From assembly GCA_003220335.1 (NCBI GenBank), contig QHSB01000061.1, positions 1 to 46,628 on the forward strand: a stretch of 46,628 bases of DNA. The letters are read 5' to 3'. Each line of letters begins with the position of its first letter. The stretch's first letter is position 1. The translations under genes and the position numbers were made by a program. Of this stretch, positions 24,776 through 33,197 are shown piece by piece. Source of the DNA: Candidatus Rokuibacteriota bacterium (GTDB lineage Bacteria > Methylomirabilota > Methylomirabilia > Rokubacteriales > CSP1-6). The notes under the pieces were generated by a model. That model was not told the DNA's origin. It worked only from the letters and a program-made list of their open reading frames with translations, and ran no database searches.

Positions 24776-25464
24776 CCGACCTCATCCTCCGCCATCTGCC
24801 ACCGGCGCCCGCGCCGATCCTCGAGGCGGGATGCGGTCTCGGCCAGTACGTGGTGCTGCTGCGCGGGCGTGGTTACCACGCCGTCGGCGCCGACTGGGCG
24901 GTCGACCCGCTCCGCGTCTGCCGCGCGTGGGCCAAGGACACGCCGCTGGTGGCCATGGACCTGGGACAGCTGGCGTTCGGCGCCGGCGCGTTCGGAGCGT
25001 ACGTCTCGCTCGGAGTCGTCGAGCACGACGCCGGCGGCCCCGATCGCATCCTCGCCGAGGCGCATCGCGTGCTGGCGCCCGGCGGCACGCTGCTCGTCTC
25101 GGTGCCCTACGTGAACGTCGTCCGTCGTCTCGGCGCGCGGCGGATCAGGCGCGCGAACGAGCGCGTCCGCGCCGCCGGCGGAACGTTCTATCAGTTCGCG
25201 TTCTCGCGGCGCGAGGCGACGGCGGCGGTGGAGCGCGCCGGCTTCCGCGTCGTGCAGGCGACGCCGTACGATCCCGCGCGCGTGTTGCGCAGCGCGTGGC
25301 GCCGCTGGCGGCCGGCCCGCGGCGGGGGGCCGGGCGCCGCGGACGTCGGCGGGGCGACGCCGGCGCGCGGCGGGGTGCGGGGCCTGGCGCGACGGCTGCT
25401 GTACACGAGGCCGGCCCTGCACGCGCTCGGCCACATGATCCTGCTGGTGGCGCTGAAGCGATGA
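24772..25464 (+). CDS. SAM-dependent methyltransferase, probable CTG start
   Basis: 230 residues. PILEAGCGLGQYVVLLRGRG is motif I, GADWAVDPLR motif II, FGAYVSLGVVEHDAGG the acidic strand, and EAHRVLAPGGTLLVSVPY the next. Upstream of motif I there is no nearby ATG, GTG or TTG in frame. A CTG at 24772 overlaps the previous TGA as CTGA, just like the GTGA joints around it, so I take CTG as the start. A longer start inside the upstream gene is the alternative. Confidence 0.65.
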   Translation: MTDLILRHLPPAPAPILEAGCGLGQYVVLLRGRGYHAVGADWAVDPLRVCRAWAKDTPLVAMDLGQLAFGAGAFGAYVSLGVVEHDAGGPDRILAEAHRVLAPGGTLLVSVPYVNVVRRLGARRIRRANERVRAAGGTFYQFAFSRREATAAVERAGFRVVQATPYDPARVLRSAWRRWRPARGGGPGAADVGGATPARGGVRGLARRLLYTRPALHALGHMILLVALKR

Positions 25465-26273
25465 GCGCGCCGGCCGTCTCCGTCGTGATGGCCGTCTACA
25501 ACGGCGAGCCGTGGCTGGGCGAGGCGCTGGCCAGCATCTTGGGACAGTCGCTGATCGACCTCGAGTTCATCGTGGTGGACGACGGCTCGACCGACGGGAC
25601 GCCGAAGCGCCTCGCTGCGATCGGCGACACGAGGGTGTCCGTGCTTCGACAGTCGCGCGGCGGGCAGACGGCGGCGCTGAATCGCGGTCTCCGGGCCGCG
25701 CGCGCGCCGCTGATCGCGCGCATCGACGCCGACGACGTCGCGCTCCCCGAGCGCCTCGCCCGGCAGGCCGCGTTCCTGGCCGACCATCCCGACGTCGGAC
25801 TGCTCGGTACCGCCGCGCGCGAGATCGCGCCGTCAGGGGGGGTGGTCCAGACGCTCGTGCCGCCCGCCGACGACCGTGCGCTTCGGCGCGCGCTCATCCG
25901 CGCGAACCCGTTCATCCACTCCGCCGTGATGTTCCGGCGCGCCGTGATCGATCTGGTAGGCGGATACGACGAGTCGTTCGCCGTTGCCCAGGACTACGAC
26001 CTGTGGCTCCGGATGAGCCGCGTCACGCAGCTTGCCAACCTCACGGAGCCGATGGTCCTGCGCCGGCTCGCGCCGGGCCGGCTGTCGAGCGCCCGCGACT
26101 CGACCCGGCTCCGCGACGAGATCATCGCCAAGGTTCGCGCGCTGCGGAGTGGGGCATCTCCGGTGTGGTCGGCCGTGTTTGTGGCCAGGCCGCTCGGGGC
26201 GCTACTGCTTCCGACGCTGCTGCGGCGTGCCGCACGCGCGGTTATTGCGCGGACGCCGCGCGAAGTGCGGTAG
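25461..26273 (+). CDS. Glycosyltransferase family 2
   Basis: 270 residues, ATGA overlap with the previous gene. VSVVMAVYNGEPWLGEALAS, IVVDDGSTDGT and LIARIDADDVALPERLARQ are the GT2 (GT-A) signature with the DxD metal site. NPFIHSAVMFRRAVIDLVGG and YDLWLRM carry the acceptor-side D-Y-D motif. It is an inverting enzyme transferring from a nucleotide sugar. The C-terminal tail has a hydrophobic, basic stretch that may dock at the membrane. It is followed by a 35-base gap. Confidence 0.88.
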   Translation: MSAPAVSVVMAVYNGEPWLGEALASILGQSLIDLEFIVVDDGSTDGTPKRLAAIGDTRVSVLRQSRGGQTAALNRGLRAARAPLIARIDADDVALPERLARQAAFLADHPDVGLLGTAAREIAPSGGVVQTLVPPADDRALRRALIRANPFIHSAVMFRRAVIDLVGGYDESFAVAQDYDLWLRMSRVTQLANLTEPMVLRRLAPGRLSSARDSTRLRDEIIAKVRALRSGASPVWSAVFVARPLGALLLPTLLRRAARAVIARTPREVR

Positions 26274-26308
26274 GCGGCGGTGAGACGTCGGCGGTCCTCC
26301 TGAGCGCG

Positions 26309-27418
26309 ATGACCCCGTCGCCAGGACCGATCCTGCAGCTCCTCGTGTCGACCCGGCCGGGCGGTGGCCCCCAGCACGTCGCGCTGCTGGGGCGCGGGCT
26401 CCAGGCGCGAGGCTGGCAGCCGATCGTGGCCGGGCCCGCCGACGGCGTGCTCTTCGACGGCCTCGCGAAGGCGGGGATCGAGACCGTGAAGCTGGCCACG
26501 AATCGCCTGCGTCCGTCCACGCTCGCGCGCGTCGTCGGGCTCGTGCGCGAGCGCCGCATCAGCCTCGTGCACTCCCACGGCAAGGGCGCCGGCCTCTATG
26601 GTCGGCTGGCGGCCCGGATCACCGGCGTCCCCGCCATCCACACGTTCCACGGCATCCACTTCGAACGGTATGCGGCGCCCGCGCGCGCGGCCTACCTCGC
26701 GCTCGAGCGGCGGCTGTCGGCCTGGACGGCGATCGTTGTCAACGTCTCGCGCACGCAAGAGCGCGAGGGGCTGGCGCTGCGGCTGTTCACCGAGCGGCAG
26801 AGTCGGGTGGTCCAGAACGGCGTGGACGTGGCGCGGCTGACCGCGACGGCGCTCGATCGCCGGGAGGCGCGGCGCGAGCTCGGCCTGCCCGGGGACGCGA
26901 TGGTCGTGGGCACCGTCGCACGCTTCGATGCGGTCAAGCACCTCGATGTCCTGCTCCGCGCGGTGGCGCGCGTGCCGGACGTCATCCTCGTGCTGGTCGG
27001 GGACGGCGAGGAGTCGGCGCGCTTGCGCGGACTCGCCGGCTCGCTCAGCCTGGGCCCGCGCGCCGTCTTCGCGGGCGAGCGCGTGGACGCGGCGAGGCTG
27101 CTGCCGGCCTTCGACGTCTACGCGACGACGTCGCACAAGGAGGGCATGCCGCTCGCCGTGCTCGAGGCGATGGCGCTCGGCCTGCCGGTACTGGCGAGCG
27201 ACATCCCGGCGCACCGCGAGGTGCTGCCGCCCGCGTCGCCCGGGCTCTTTGCCGGGGACGTCGACGCGATGGCGGCGGCCCTCGCCCGGCTCGCGGGCGA
27301 TGCGGCCGCGCGCGCGGCGCTGGGCGCCGAGAATCGCATGCGCGCGCGCAGCGAGTTCGACGCGCGCGAGATGGTCGGCGCGCTGCACGCGCTCTACGGA
27401 GAGGTGCTGGGAGTGTAG
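26309..27418 (+). CDS. Glycosyltransferase family 4
   Basis: 369 residues from ATG 26309. STRPGGGPQHVALLGRGLQ is the N-terminal GT4 glycine loop, VHSHGKGAGLYGRLAARI and IHTFHGIHFERY the acceptor side, and MVVGTVARFDAVKHLDVLL the hinge. SHKEGMPLAVLEAMALGLPV is the E-x7-E motif. Similar proteins initiate or extend exopolysaccharide chains. It stops 13 bases before the intein-bearing dehydratase. A -10 box overlaps its last codon. Confidence 0.87.
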   Translation: MTPSPGPILQLLVSTRPGGGPQHVALLGRGLQARGWQPIVAGPADGVLFDGLAKAGIETVKLATNRLRPSTLARVVGLVRERRISLVHSHGKGAGLYGRLAARITGVPAIHTFHGIHFERYAAPARAAYLALERRLSAWTAIVVNVSRTQEREGLALRLFTERQSRVVQNGVDVARLTATALDRREARRELGLPGDAMVVGTVARFDAVKHLDVLLRAVARVPDVILVLVGDGEESARLRGLAGSLSLGPRAVFAGERVDAARLLPAFDVYATTSHKEGMPLAVLEAMALGLPVLASDIPAHREVLPPASPGLFAGDVDAMAAALARLAGDAAARAALGAENRMRARSEFDAREMVGALHALYGEVLGV

Positions 27419-27424
27419 TAATAT
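27419..27424 (+). promoter_or_regulatory. -10-like TAATAT seven bases before the Gmd start
   Basis: TAATAT ends seven bases before ATG 27432, the spacing expected for a leaderless message. It overlaps the stop of the upstream glycosyltransferase. A -35 is not clear. Confidence 0.35.
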
Positions 27425-27431
27425 CGGGCGG

Positions 27432-29444
27432 ATGCGGATCCTCGTCACCGGGGTCACCGGGTTCGTCGGCAGCCATCTCGCCGAGTGGGCCCTCGCCCAG
27501 GGCGCCGCCGTCGTGGGCTCGGTCCGCTGGCGCAGCACGACCGAGCACATCGACCATCTCCGCGACCGCCTCACGCTCATCGGCGCGGACCTGCGTGACC
27601 TGTCGTCCGTCCGCTTGCTGCTGGAGCAGGCCCGCCCGGACTACATCGTCCACCTCGCGGCGCAGAGCTTCGTGGGCGCCTCCTGGGAGGCGCCGAGCGA
27701 GACGCTGCTCACCAACGCGATCAGCCAGATGAACCTGTTCGAGGCGATCCGCCAGCTCGGCGCGACGGCGACGCGCTTTCTCGTGATCGGCTCGAGCGAG
27801 GAGTACGGCCTCGTCTACCCCGACGAGCTGCCCATCCGCGAGACGAACCCGCTCCGCCCGCTGTCGCCGTACGCCGTGAGCAAGGTCACGCAGGATCTGA
27901 TGGGCTATCAATACTTCAAGAGCTATGGCCTCGACATCGTGCGCGCGCGCGCGTTCAATCACAGTGTCGGCCGTCACACGCCGGTGCTGTTGCGCGACGA
28001 CCGCACTGGACTGATCGATATCCGATATATCGGGGAGCTTCGCCGATATAAGCCGGCGGGGTATTTGAGCGGTCAACGCTTGGACGACGGAACGACGGTC
28101 TGGGACATGCGGCGCCACCCGCTGTCGGTATGGGCCGACGGCACGTGGTCCAAGATTGCGCATCTGTCTTGCCATTCGCTCCACTCGGACGATCGTGTGA
28201 TTCGACTTGTGGCGAGCGGCGGAATCGTCGAAGTCACGGGCGAGCATTCCGTCATGGCACCGGCTCAGGCTGGTCGCGTCGCGATCTCGGCGAGTCGCCT
28301 TGCGCTCGGGGATCGCGTGGCCATGGTCGCGATGCCGAGTAGCTCGGGAATGTGGGTGCACGAGGATGTCGCCTGGTTACTCGGTTTTTTTGTCGCGGAA
28401 GGATGTATCACCAATGGCAAGGTCAGAATCGACAATAAGGACCGAAAGGCGTTGGAACGGTGTGCTGAGATTTTCCTTCAGCATTTCGGCCTCGACACGT
28501 ATTTCGTCGAAGGTGCGGCTGACGTATGGCGCCTCACCATAAGGAAGCCTGAAGTATTCGCAGAGTGGTTGCGCCCTCAGGTCTATGCGAGCGACCGTAA
28601 CAAGCGCGTTCCGCGAAGTATCCTCAACGCGCAGACGGATGCAAAGCTCGCCTTCCTCCGCGGCTACAACGAGGGCGACGGATTGAAAGCCGGCCATGGT
28701 ATCGACGAGTTCAAAAGCTTCAAGACGAAGTCGCCGATTCTCGTCCTTGGTCTTTGCTACCTCGTGGCCAACACGACGCGGCAGCGTATGTGTCTGAATA
28801 CGGAAGTTCGCAGCGCCGGCACGTACTACCAGATGAATCTGAACTCGCCGATTGCGGGACACGAGGCCTGGGGGCGTCACCTGCAAGTTCCCGACGACGT
28901 CATCAAGAAGATCGAAGCAGTTCCATATGAAGGCGAAGTATGGGACTTCGAAACCGAGGACCACGTATTTCACGCGGGCCTCGGGGGAAACCTCGTGCAC
29001 AACACGGGACCCCCTCGGGGCGACGCCTTCGCCACGTCGTCGTTCGCGAAGCAGATCGCGGAGGCGGAGGCGGGGATTCGTGAGCCGTTCGTGAGCGTGG
29101 GCGATCTCAAGCCCACGCGGGACTTCTCCGACGTGCGCGACATCGTGCAGGGCTACTGGACGCTGCTCGAGCGGGGGACGGCGGGCGAGGTCTACAACCT
29201 CTGCTCCGGCGTCGACTGGTCGATCGAGCGCATGCTGAACTTTTTGATGTCGCAGTCCACGCTCGACCGCATCGAGATCCGGCCCGACCCCGCACGCCTC
29301 CGGCCGTCGGACGTCCCGGTGCTGCGCGGCAGCGCCGAGAAGATCCACCAGGCGGTCGGCTGGCGCCCCCGCATTCCGCTCGAGCAGACCTTGAGCGACC
29401 TCCTCGAATATTGGCGAGCGCAGATACGACGCCGGCCGCGGTAG
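27432..29444 (+). CDS. gmd: GDP-mannose 4,6-dehydratase / GDP-6-deoxy-mannose reductase-like precursor with intein
   Basis: The 670-residue precursor is two exteins (177 and 146 residues) around a 347-residue intein. Joined, the exteins form a 323-residue SDR: glycine loop TGVTGFVG (6-13), IGSSEEYG and catalytic Tyr147-x3-Lys151 in YAVSK. The substrate motif RAFNH/TGPPRG is interrupted exactly between His and Thr. It would turn GDP-mannose into GDP-4-keto-6-deoxymannose, the precursor of rhamnose or fucose units. Activity depends on protein splicing because the insertion lies in the nucleotide-sugar-binding loop. Rmd-type reductases share these motifs, so dehydratase versus reductase is not settled. 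Confidence 0.85.
   Translation: MRILVTGVTGFVGSHLAEWALAQGAAVVGSVRWRSTTEHIDHLRDRLTLIGADLRDLSSVRLLLEQARPDYIVHLAAQSFVGASWEAPSETLLTNAISQMNLFEAIRQLGATATRFLVIGSSEEYGLVYPDELPIRETNPLRPLSPYAVSKVTQDLMGYQYFKSYGLDIVRARAFNHSVGRHTPVLLRDDRTGLIDIRYIGELRRYKPAGYLSGQRLDDGTTVWDMRRHPLSVWADGTWSKIAHLSCHSLHSDDRVIRLVASGGIVEVTGEHSVMAPAQAGRVAISASRLALGDRVAMVAMPSSSGMWVHEDVAWLLGFFVAEGCITNGKVRIDNKDRKALERCAEIFLQHFGLDTYFVEGAADVWRLTIRKPEVFAEWLRPQVYASDRNKRVPRSILNAQTDAKLAFLRGYNEGDGLKAGHGIDEFKSFKTKSPILVLGLCYLVANTTRQRMCLNTEVRSAGTYYQMNLNSPIAGHEAWGRHLQVPDDVIKKIEAVPYEGEVWDFETEDHVFHAGLGGNLVHNTGPPRGDAFATSSFAKQIAEAEAGIREPFVSVGDLKPTRDFSDVRDIVQGYWTLLERGTAGEVYNLCSGVDWSIERMLNFLMSQSTLDRIEIRPDPARLRPSDVPVLRGSAEKIHQAVGWRPRIPLEQTLSDLLEYWRAQIRRRPR
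27963..29003 (+). mobile_element. Full-length intein with LAGLIDADG homing endonuclease
   Basis: In-frame element of 347 residues. Block A begins at Ser1 with HTPVLL (residues 5-10). Block B is VTGEHSV with Thr92 and His95. Endonuclease motif 1 is LLGFFVAEG (139-147) and motif 2 is LRGYNEGDG (232-240), each with an acidic catalytic residue (Glu145, Glu236). Block F is VWDFETEDHVFHAG (about 326-339) and block G ends LVHN with His346 and Asn347, followed by Thr+1. All residues for splicing are present: Ser1, block B His, penultimate His, terminal Asn, Thr nucleophile. The DNA is visibly less GC-rich than both exteins, in line with recent acquisition. Confidence 0.92.
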
Positions 29445-30604
29445 GCGCGCGCGCGCGGCCGGGCGGCGCGTCGGCGCCCCGGGTGGCCCTCGTGCACGAC
29501 TGGCTCACCGGCATGCGCGGCGGCGAACGCTGTCTCGAGGTCTTCTGCGAGCTGTTCCCGGAGGCGCCGCTGTTCACGCTGCTGCACGTGCCCGGGAGCG
29601 TCTCGCCGGTGATCGAGCGCCGCCGCGTGATCACCTCGTTCATCCAGCGGCTGCCCGGCGCCGTCTCGCGCTACCGCCAGTACCTGCCGCTGTTCCCGGC
29701 CGCCGTCCGTGGATTCGACCTGTCGGGCTTCGACCTCGTCATCTCGCTGAGTCACAGCGTGGCCAAGGCCGTGCAGCGGCCGGCCGACGCGCTGCACATC
29801 TGCTACTGCTTCAGCCCGATGCGCTACGTGTGGGACCTCTACGACGACTACTTCGGCCCGCGCGCGCCGCGGCTGACGCGGTGGACGATGCCGCCGGTCG
29901 CCGCCGCGCTGCGCGCGTGGGACCGTCGCACCGGGGGCGTGGACGTCTTCCTCGCGATCTCGCATCACATCGCCGAGCGGATTCGCCGCGTGTACGGCCG
30001 CGGCGCCGACGTCATCCACCCGCCGGTGGACGTCGCGCGGTTCCGGCCGGCCGCGCGCGTGGACGACTTCTATCTCGTCGTCTCCGCGCTGGTGCCCTAC
30101 AAGCGCGTGGACCTCGCGGTCGCCGCCGCGGGCCGGCTCGGCCGGCGCCTCGTCGTCGTCGGGACGGGGCCGGAGGAGCGGCGGCTGCGTGCCTCGGCGG
30201 GCGCGGCGGTGCAGTTCCTCGGCTGGCGCTCCGACGCGGAAGTCGCCGATCTCTACGCGCGCTGCCGCGCGGTGCTCTTCCCCGCGGTGGAGGATTTCGG
30301 CATCGTGCCGCTGGAGGCGGCGGCGGCGGGGCGGCCGACCATCGCCCTCGGCCGCGGCGGCGCGCTCGAGACGATGGTGGACGTCCACGCCTCGGATGCG
30401 CCGCCGACCGCCGTGTTCTTCACCGAGCAGACGGAGGCCGCGCTCGCCGACGCCATCCTGACCTTCGAGCGCGCCGCGCACCGGTTCGAGCCCGCCGCGC
30501 TGCGCGCGCGCGCCGAAGAGTTCGACCTGCCGGTCTTCCGCCGGCGCATCGCGGACTACGTGGACCTGCGCTGGGGGGAATTCCTCGCGAGGCGCGCGTG
30601 CTGA
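29411..30604 (+). CDS. Glycosyltransferase family 4, mannosyltransferase-like
   Basis: 397 residues from TTG 29411, overlapping gmd by 34 bases; GTG 29483 lies right on the first strand and would cut off its beginning, so I prefer the longer form. VALVHDWLTGMRGGERCLEV is the WbaZ/MtfB-like N-terminus. HICYCFSPMRYVWDLYDDYF and FLAISHHIAERIRRVYGRGA are strongly typical of that group. FPAVEDFGIVPLEAAAAGRP holds the E-x7-E motif. Many relatives use GDP-mannose, which fits the neighbouring gmd. Followed by the initiating transferase, overlapping seven bases. Confidence 0.83.
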   Translation: MASADTTPAAVGARARPGGASAPRVALVHDWLTGMRGGERCLEVFCELFPEAPLFTLLHVPGSVSPVIERRRVITSFIQRLPGAVSRYRQYLPLFPAAVRGFDLSGFDLVISLSHSVAKAVQRPADALHICYCFSPMRYVWDLYDDYFGPRAPRLTRWTMPPVAAALRAWDRRTGGVDVFLAISHHIAERIRRVYGRGADVIHPPVDVARFRPAARVDDFYLVVSALVPYKRVDLAVAAAGRLGRRLVVVGTGPEERRLRASAGAAVQFLGWRSDAEVADLYARCRAVLFPAVEDFGIVPLEAAAAGRPTIALGRGGALETMVDVHASDAPPTAVFFTEQTEAALADAILTFERAAHRFEPAALRARAEEFDLPVFRRRIADYVDLRWGEFLARRAC

Positions 30605-31980
30605 AGGCTCACTCGCGGGTCTTCGAGCACCTGATGCTCGCCCTCGACCTCGTGATCGTCGCCGGCTGCTGGCTGTTCGCGTACGGCCTGCGGTTCCACG
30701 TCTTCGGCCACGGCAACATTCCCCCGTTCCGCGACTATCTGCTGCAGCTCGTGCCCATCCTGGCGGTGTGGGGGGTCGCGTTCAAGACGTTCAATCTCTA
30801 CCGCCCGTACCGCTTCGGCTCACGGCTGTCCGAGTGGAAGGACATCGGCAAGGCCTCCACGGTCGGCGCGCTGGTCCTCGTCGCCATCATGAGCTTCGTC
30901 TTCCGCGGTTACGACTATTCGCGCGCCGTCATCCTCATCTTCTGGATCGTGTCGATCGCGGCCGCCTATCTGGGGCGGCAGGCCTTCCGCGAGGCGCTGC
31001 GGGTCGCGCGCCGGCGCGGGTACAACCAGCGCTACGCGGTGGTCGTGGGCGGCGGCGAGCCGGCGGCGGAGATCATGCGGGTGCTGCAGAAACGGCGCGA
31101 CGTCGGCATCCGCGTGCTCGGGATCCTCGGCGACAAGCTCGACGGCACGGCCGGGGCGCCGTGGCTGGGTGCGCCGGAGGACATCCGCGCCGTCCTCGAC
31201 ACGCGTCCGGTGGACATCGTCATCATCGCGCTCCCGCACGCCGAGTATGCGCGGCTGGCCGGGATCCTGAACGAGATCGGCGACGACCCGGTGACGATCC
31301 ACCTCGTGCCCGACGTGTTCAGCGTCGCGCTGCGCGGCGGCGTCGAGGAATTCGAGACGGTGCCGATCATCCACCTGCGCGAGTCGCCCCTCGACGGGTG
31401 GAACCGCATCCTGAAGCGCGTGTGCGACGTGGCGCTGGGCACCGTCGCCCTCGGGCTGATGCTGCCCGTGATGCTGGTCATCGCGCTCGCCATCAGACTG
31501 GGCTCGCCCGGCGCGATCCTCTACCGCCAGGAGCGGATGGGAATCGACGGCCGCCGCTTCGGGATGCTGAAGTTCCGCACCATGGGCGTGGACGCGGAGG
31601 CGGACACCGGCCCGCGCTGGGCGATCCGCGACGATCCGCGTCGAACCCGAGTCGGCGTCTTCCTGCGTCGCACGAGCCTCGACGAGCTGCCCCAGCTCCT
31701 CAACGTCTTGCGTGGCGACATGAGCCTCGTCGGGCCCCGGCCCGAACGGCCGAGCTTCGTCGAGGAGTTCCGCCGGCGCGTGCCGCGCTACATGCTGCGC
31801 CACAAGGTGAAGGCGGGGATCACCGGCTGGGCTCAGATCAACGGCTGGCGCGGCAACACGTCGATCGAGGAGCGCATCAAGTGCGACCTCTATTACATCG
31901 AGAACTGGTCGATGTCGCTGGACCTCAAGATCCTGCTCCAGACACTCTGGCTCGGCTTCCGCAATCGGAACGCATATTGA
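30598..31980 (+). CDS. Undecaprenyl-phosphate glycosyl-1-phosphate transferase (WcaJ/PHPT family)
   Basis: 460 residues from GTG 30598. The first 150 residues hold about four or five membrane helices. A soluble CoA-binding-like middle domain follows with YAVVVGGGEPAAEIMRVL. The C-terminal catalytic domain has KRVCDVALGTVALGL, the KFRTM box, DELPQLLNVLRGDMSLVG and the RHKVKAGITGWAQINGWRG motif. It starts a glycan chain by moving a sugar phosphate (often glucose-1-P) from UDP-sugar to undecaprenyl phosphate at the inner membrane. It is thus the first step for the glycosyltransferases around it. Confidence 0.9.
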   Translation: MLKAHSRVFEHLMLALDLVIVAGCWLFAYGLRFHVFGHGNIPPFRDYLLQLVPILAVWGVAFKTFNLYRPYRFGSRLSEWKDIGKASTVGALVLVAIMSFVFRGYDYSRAVILIFWIVSIAAAYLGRQAFREALRVARRRGYNQRYAVVVGGGEPAAEIMRVLQKRRDVGIRVLGILGDKLDGTAGAPWLGAPEDIRAVLDTRPVDIVIIALPHAEYARLAGILNEIGDDPVTIHLVPDVFSVALRGGVEEFETVPIIHLRESPLDGWNRILKRVCDVALGTVALGLMLPVMLVIALAIRLGSPGAILYRQERMGIDGRRFGMLKFRTMGVDAEADTGPRWAIRDDPRRTRVGVFLRRTSLDELPQLLNVLRGDMSLVGPRPERPSFVEEFRRRVPRYMLRHKVKAGITGWAQINGWRGNTSIEERIKCDLYYIENWSMSLDLKILLQTLWLGFRNRNAY

Positions 31981-33197
31981 GCCGGCGCCGCGCCCTCGTG
32001 CTGCGCGACGCGCTCGTCGCCGCGCTCGTTGTCGGGCTGGCCGTGTCGATCACCCTGTCGGAGACATCGCTGGTTGTCCTCGCCGTCTGGCTGGTGTGGA
32101 CACGCCACGCGCGCACCATGTCCCGGACGTCGTGGCCGCTGCTGGCCCCGGTGCTTGCGTTCAGCGCGTGGTCGATCCTCACGGCCGCGCTGTCCTCGAC
32201 ACCCCTGGAGAGCCTGCGGGCGACGAAGACGCTGCTGCCGCTCGCGACGTTGTGGATCGTGTTCGGCGTGCTCGACGACGCGAGCGCGGCGCGGCGCTTC
32301 GCGTCCCGGCTGCTGTGGGCCCTGGCGGGCGTCGCCGTCGTCTCGATCCTGCAGGTCACGACGTGCGCGCCCTCGCGGCTCGACGCCTTCGATTCGTCGT
32401 GGCCGCCCGTCGTCCGGAGCGTGTTCGGCAAGTGTCGGCGCGCGCACGGCTTCTACAGCATCTACATGACGCTCGGCGGTGTGCTGGCGGTGGCGCTCGC
32501 CGCCACGTTGCCGACGCTCGCCGTCGCCGGCCGTCGCAGAGCCGCCAGCACCGTCGCCTGGCTCACGAGCGCGGTCGCCCTCGCATTGACGCTCGTGCGT
32601 GGCGCGTGGCTCGGCTTCGGCGCCGGTGTCCTTCTCGCGCTCACCGGCGTGCGCCGGTGGTCAATCGCGGTCGCGGTCGTGGCGGCGGCCGTCTTGCTGC
32701 TTCTCGCGGTGCCACGCGTGCGCCAGCGGGCCGAGACGATCGCCGACCCTGCCGATCCGACGGCGCGGGAGCGCTTCGCGATGTTCGACGGCGGGCTGAC
32801 GATGCTGCGCAGCCATCCCTTCATCGGTGTCGGCCTTGGCGGCGTCAAGCGCCTCTATCCGACCTATGCCCCGCCCGAAGCCGTCCGGCGGCACACGAGC
32901 CACCTGCACAATACCCCGCTGCAGATCGCCGTCGAGCGCGGCCTCGTCGGTCTCGCGCTCTGGCTCTGGATCTTCGCCGCCTTCTTCGCGCGCGCGTGGG
33001 GCTTGCTCCGCCGCGTGCCCGGGGACGCCGTGGCCGAGCGCGCGCTCGTCGTCGGCGCGCTGGCCGCGGTGACGGCCTTCCTGGTGGCCGGCCTCTTCGA
33101 ATACAACTTCGGCGACACGGAGGTGCTGCTGGTGACCCTGAGCGTGATGGCGCTGCCATTCGTCGTCGAGCGCGACCTCGCGGGGCGCCCGGCGTGA
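31977..33197 (+). CDS. O-antigen ligase / polymerase-like membrane protein (Wzy_C family)
   Basis: 406 residues from TTG 31977, sharing TTGA with the previous stop. About ten hydrophobic segments. TARERFAMFDGGLTMLRSHP then IGVGLGGVKRLYPTY and HLHNTPLQIAVERGLVGLAL form the periplasmic loop with the conserved histidine motif of WaaL/Wzy_C proteins. It would transfer the finished lipid-linked glycan onto an acceptor, or polymerise it, on the periplasmic face. The sequence does not separate ligase from polymerase. Confidence 0.8.
   Translation: MSRRRALVLRDALVAALVVGLAVSITLSETSLVVLAVWLVWTRHARTMSRTSWPLLAPVLAFSAWSILTAALSSTPLESLRATKTLLPLATLWIVFGVLDDASAARRFASRLLWALAGVAVVSILQVTTCAPSRLDAFDSSWPPVVRSVFGKCRRAHGFYSIYMTLGGVLAVALAATLPTLAVAGRRRAASTVAWLTSAVALALTLVRGAWLGFGAGVLLALTGVRRWSIAVAVVAAAVLLLLAVPRVRQRAETIADPADPTARERFAMFDGGLTMLRSHPFIGVGLGGVKRLYPTYAPPEAVRRHTSHLHNTPLQIAVERGLVGLALWLWIFAAFFARAWGLLRRVPGDAVAERALVVGALAAVTAFLVAGLFEYNFGDTEVLLVTLSVMALPFVVERDLAGRPA

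Noticed and set aside
20657-27418. Multiple GT4 genes considered as duplicates of one another
   Set aside because: They share only the general GT4 motifs. Their N-terminal acceptor halves and DNA differ, so no recent duplication is supported.
27963-29003. Insertion considered as an intron or transposon
   Set aside because: The frame is open throughout, the ends have Ser1 and His-Asn/Thr, and the splicing blocks are present. No intron structure or inverted repeats were seen.
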